The notes below the pieces were generated by a model. The model did no database searches. It was not told the DNA's origin and saw only the letters and a list, made by a program, of their open reading frames with translations. Positions 4,453-6,327 of a stretch of DNA of 6,327 nt are shown one piece after another. Origin of the DNA: Kiloniellales bacterium (lineage in GTDB: Bacteria > Pseudomonadota > Alphaproteobacteria > Kiloniellales > JAKSDN01); assembly GCA_022360075.1 (NCBI GenBank), contig JAKSDN010001510.1:1-6327 (forward strand). The letters are read 5' to 3'. Positions within the stretch are counted from its first letter, which is position 1. The number at the start of each line of letters is the position of its first letter. The translations under genes were made by a program, and so were the position numbers.

Positions 4453-6327
4453 ATGGCGACAGCGACAAGAGCGAAGCGCAAACCGGCGAAACGGCAGGCC
4501 GTCCGTCTCACCGACCCCGACCGCATCGAACTCCTGCGCACGATGATGCGCATCCGCCGCTTCGAGATCCGCTGCCGCGAGCTGTTCCTCGACGGCGCCA
4601 TCAAGGGCACCGCGCACTCCTCGGTCGGCCAGGAAGCGATTGCCGCAGGCGCTTGCTTCGCCCTGCGCGAAGAGGACTTCCTGGTCAGCCATCACCGCGG
4701 CCACGGCCATTGCATCGCCAAGGGGGCGAGTCCAGAGCGCATGATGGCCGAGCTGATGGGCCGCGAGGACGGCTACTGCCGCGGCCTCGGCGGCTCCATG
4801 CACATCGCCGATCTCAGTCTCAACATCCTCGGCGCCAACGGCGTCGTGGGTGCGGGCATGGGCATCGGCGTCGGCGCGGCTCTGGCCGCCTGGCAGCGTC
4901 AGGACGGCAGTGCCGGCATCGCCTTCTTCGGCGACGGCGCCGCCAACGAGGGCATTCTGCACGAGGCGCTCAACATCGCCGCGGTCTGGCGTCTGCCGAT
5001 CCTGTTCTTCTGCGAGAACAACCAATACGGCCTCTCGACCGCTTCGGCGCGAGTGACGGCCGGCGAGGGAGTCGCCGCCCGCGCGGCGGCCTACGCCGTG
5101 CCGGGCGAAGTGATCGACGGCAACGACGTGGCCGCGGTCTTCGCCACCACCGAGCGGGCCCTGGCGCGCGCGCGGGCGGGCGAAGGGCCCAGCCTGATCG
5201 AGGCGACGACCTATCGCTGGGACGATCATTCCATGCGCGCCAATCTGCCGAGCTATCGCAGCGAGGAAGAGGAGGACGATTGGCGCACGCGCGATCCCAT
5301 CGCGCGCCTGGAGGCCGCGCTGGTCAAGAAAAAGGCGCTGTCGCCGGCGGCGGTGGCGGAGATCCGCACCGCCGCCGAAGCAGAGATCGAAGCCGCGATC
5401 GACTTCGCCAAGGCCTCGCCGGAGCCCGACGAGTCGATTTTCGCGACCGCCGTCTACGCCCCGCGCCCGCTCCAGGCCGAGCCGAGCCCGCGCCTCGACC
5501 CGGAACGCAAACTGACCGCCGTGGAAGCGATCAACGAGGCCTTGCGCCAGGAGATGGCGCGCGACGAGCGGGTCTTCGTGATCGGTGAGGACGTCGGCGG
5601 CATCGGCGGCATCTTCGGCGCGACGCGCGGCCTGATGGAGGACTTCGGCCCGACCCGCCTGATCGACACGCCGATCTCCGAGATGGGCATCGCCGGCGCC
5701 GCGGTGGGCGCGGCGATCCGCGGCCAGCGCCCGGTGGTCGAGATCCAGATCTTCGACTTCGTCACCTTGATGATGGACATGATCGTCAACCAGGCGGCCA
5801 AGTTCCGCTTCATGCTCGGCGGCGCGCCGACGGTGCCGATCGTCTTCCGCGGGCCGCAGGGCGGCGGCATTCGCCTGGCCGCGCAGCACTCGCAAAGCCT
5901 GGAGGCCTGGTTCGCCCATGTGCCGGGCCTGGTCGTGGTCGCGCCGGCCACGCCCTACGACGCCAAGGGCCTGATGGCCGCGGCAATTCGCGAGGACAAC
6001 CCGGTCGTCTTCCTGGAGCACAAGCTGCTCTACCTCGGCCAGGCCGCGCCGGTCCCGGAGGAGTCCTACGTGATTCCGATCGGCAAGGCCGAGGTCAAGC
6101 GCGCGGGCAGCGACGTCACGGTGGTCGCCACCCAGCTCATGGTCGAGCGCGCGCTCGCCGCCGCCGCGCAGCTCGAGCGCGACGGCCTCTCGGTCGAGGT
6201 GATCGACCCGCGCACGCTGGCGCCGCTCGACGCGGAGACCATTCTCGCCAGCGTGCGCAAGACCAACCGCCTGGTGATCGCCCACGAGGCCTGGCGGCGC
6301 GGCGGCATCGGTGCCGAGATCGCCTCG
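4453..6327 (+). CDS. Fused E1 alpha-beta thiamine-diphosphate 2-oxoacid dehydrogenase (3' partial)
   Basis: The frame is open from ATG 4453 to the window edge: 625 codons with no stop. It encodes the E1 decarboxylase of a 2-oxoacid or acetoin dehydrogenase complex, which decarboxylates its substrate with thiamine diphosphate and passes the acyl group to lipoyl-E2. After a basic N-terminal tail (1-17), residues ~20-330 are the alpha part: [14 protein letters not shown] (79-92), [10 protein letters not shown] (111-120), and the cofactor motif GDG (160-162) to NN (189-190). A short Pro-rich linker (~331-352) leads to the beta part, from about 353: VIGEDVGG (376-383), [14 protein letters not shown] (408-421) with the probable cofactor-activating Glu410, FRGPQGGG (465-472) and [17 protein letters not shown] (476-492) with His479. 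Roughly 50 more residues would complete the beta part. Alpha and beta are usually separate proteins; here they are one chain without frameshift. Sequence style is closer to acetoin/pyruvate E1 than to branched-chain E1, but substrate is unknown. Confidence 0.93.
   Translation, partial: MATATRAKRKPAKRQAVRLTDPDRIELLRTMMRIRRFEIRCRELFLDGAIKGTAHSSVGQEAIAAGACFALREEDFLVSHHRGHGHCIAKGASPERMMAELMGREDGYCRGLGGSMHIADLSLNILGANGVVGAGMGIGVGAALAAWQRQDGSAGIAFFGDGAANEGILHEALNIAAVWRLPILFFCENNQYGLSTASARVTAGEGVAARAAAYAVPGEVIDGNDVAAVFATTERALARARAGEGPSLIEATTYRWDDHSMRANLPSYRSEEEEDDWRTRDPIARLEAALVKKKALSPAAVAEIRTAAEAEIEAAIDFAKASPEPDESIFATAVYAPRPLQAEPSPRLDPERKLTAVEAINEALRQEMARDERVFVIGEDVGGIGGIFGATRGLMEDFGPTRLIDTPISEMGIAGAAVGAAIRGQRPVVEIQIFDFVTLMMDMIVNQAAKFRFMLGGAPTVPIVFRGPQGGGIRLAAQHSQSLEAWFAHVPGLVVVAPATPYDAKGLMAAAIREDNPVVFLEHKLLYLGQAAPVPEESYVIPIGKAEVKRAGSDVTVVATQLMVERALAAAAQLERDGLSVEVIDPRTLAPLDAETILASVRKTNRLVIAHEAWRRGGIGAEIAS

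Noticed and set aside
4374..5588. A 404-codon plus-strand frame overlapping the E1 gene
   Set aside because: It starts inside dctM and gives an Arg/Gly/Pro-rich low-complexity protein out of frame with the E1 motifs. The E1 frame has a proper ribosome binding site and conserved residues.
4279..6285. A 668-codon open frame on the minus strand
   Set aside because: It is antisense to the C-terminus of DctM and the E1 fusion, both of which carry clear family motifs. Its translation is rich in Arg, Ala, Gly, Asp and His with no recognisable domain, as expected for a high-GC shadow frame.

Overview
The window is high-GC DNA with dense codon use, apart from an AT-rich first ~40 bases. Gene content (a tripartite TRAP transporter, a DUF849/BKACE-type enzyme and an acetoin/pyruvate-type thiamine-diphosphate dehydrogenase E1) and the C-rich/G-rich palindromic repeats fit an alphaproteobacterium, perhaps of Rhodospirillales or Hyphomicrobiales type. 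That placement is inference from style and content; no rRNA or phylogenetic marker is present.

Layout, all genes on the + strand: (1) 1-56, an AT-rich leader with a clear Shine-Dalgarno sequence; (2) 57-944, a divergent BKACE/DUF849 enzyme starting at TTG; (3) 999-2006, a TRAP solute-binding protein (DctP family) with a signal peptide; (4) 2007-2576, a 570-base gene-free spacer full of inverted repeats, hairpins and G-quadruplex-type motifs; (5) 2577-3083, the TRAP small membrane subunit (DctQ); (6) 3113-4429, the TRAP large membrane subunit (DctM); (7) 4453 to the window end, a single-chain fusion of the E1 alpha and E1 beta parts of a 2-oxoacid dehydrogenase, cut off by the window edge.

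Together the genes look like an uptake and catabolism operon for an organic acid. The binding protein captures the acid in the periplasm and DctQM import it with a sodium gradient. The BKACE-like enzyme and the E1 dehydrogenase probably act on the imported compound or its products. The E1 needs E2 and E3 partners, which would be expected just downstream. The substrate cannot be read from the sequence. The binding protein has an acidic-Trp motif like that of 2-oxoacid binders such as TakP, so a 2-oxoacid or related carboxylate is a reasonable guess.

The points most worth a second look are: the BKACE homologue keeps the HxH metal motif and one Asp but lacks several canonical catalytic residues, including the metal-binding Glu; the transporter operon is split by a repeat cassette that could uncouple binding-protein expression from permease expression; and the E1 alpha and beta subunits are fused in one reading frame.
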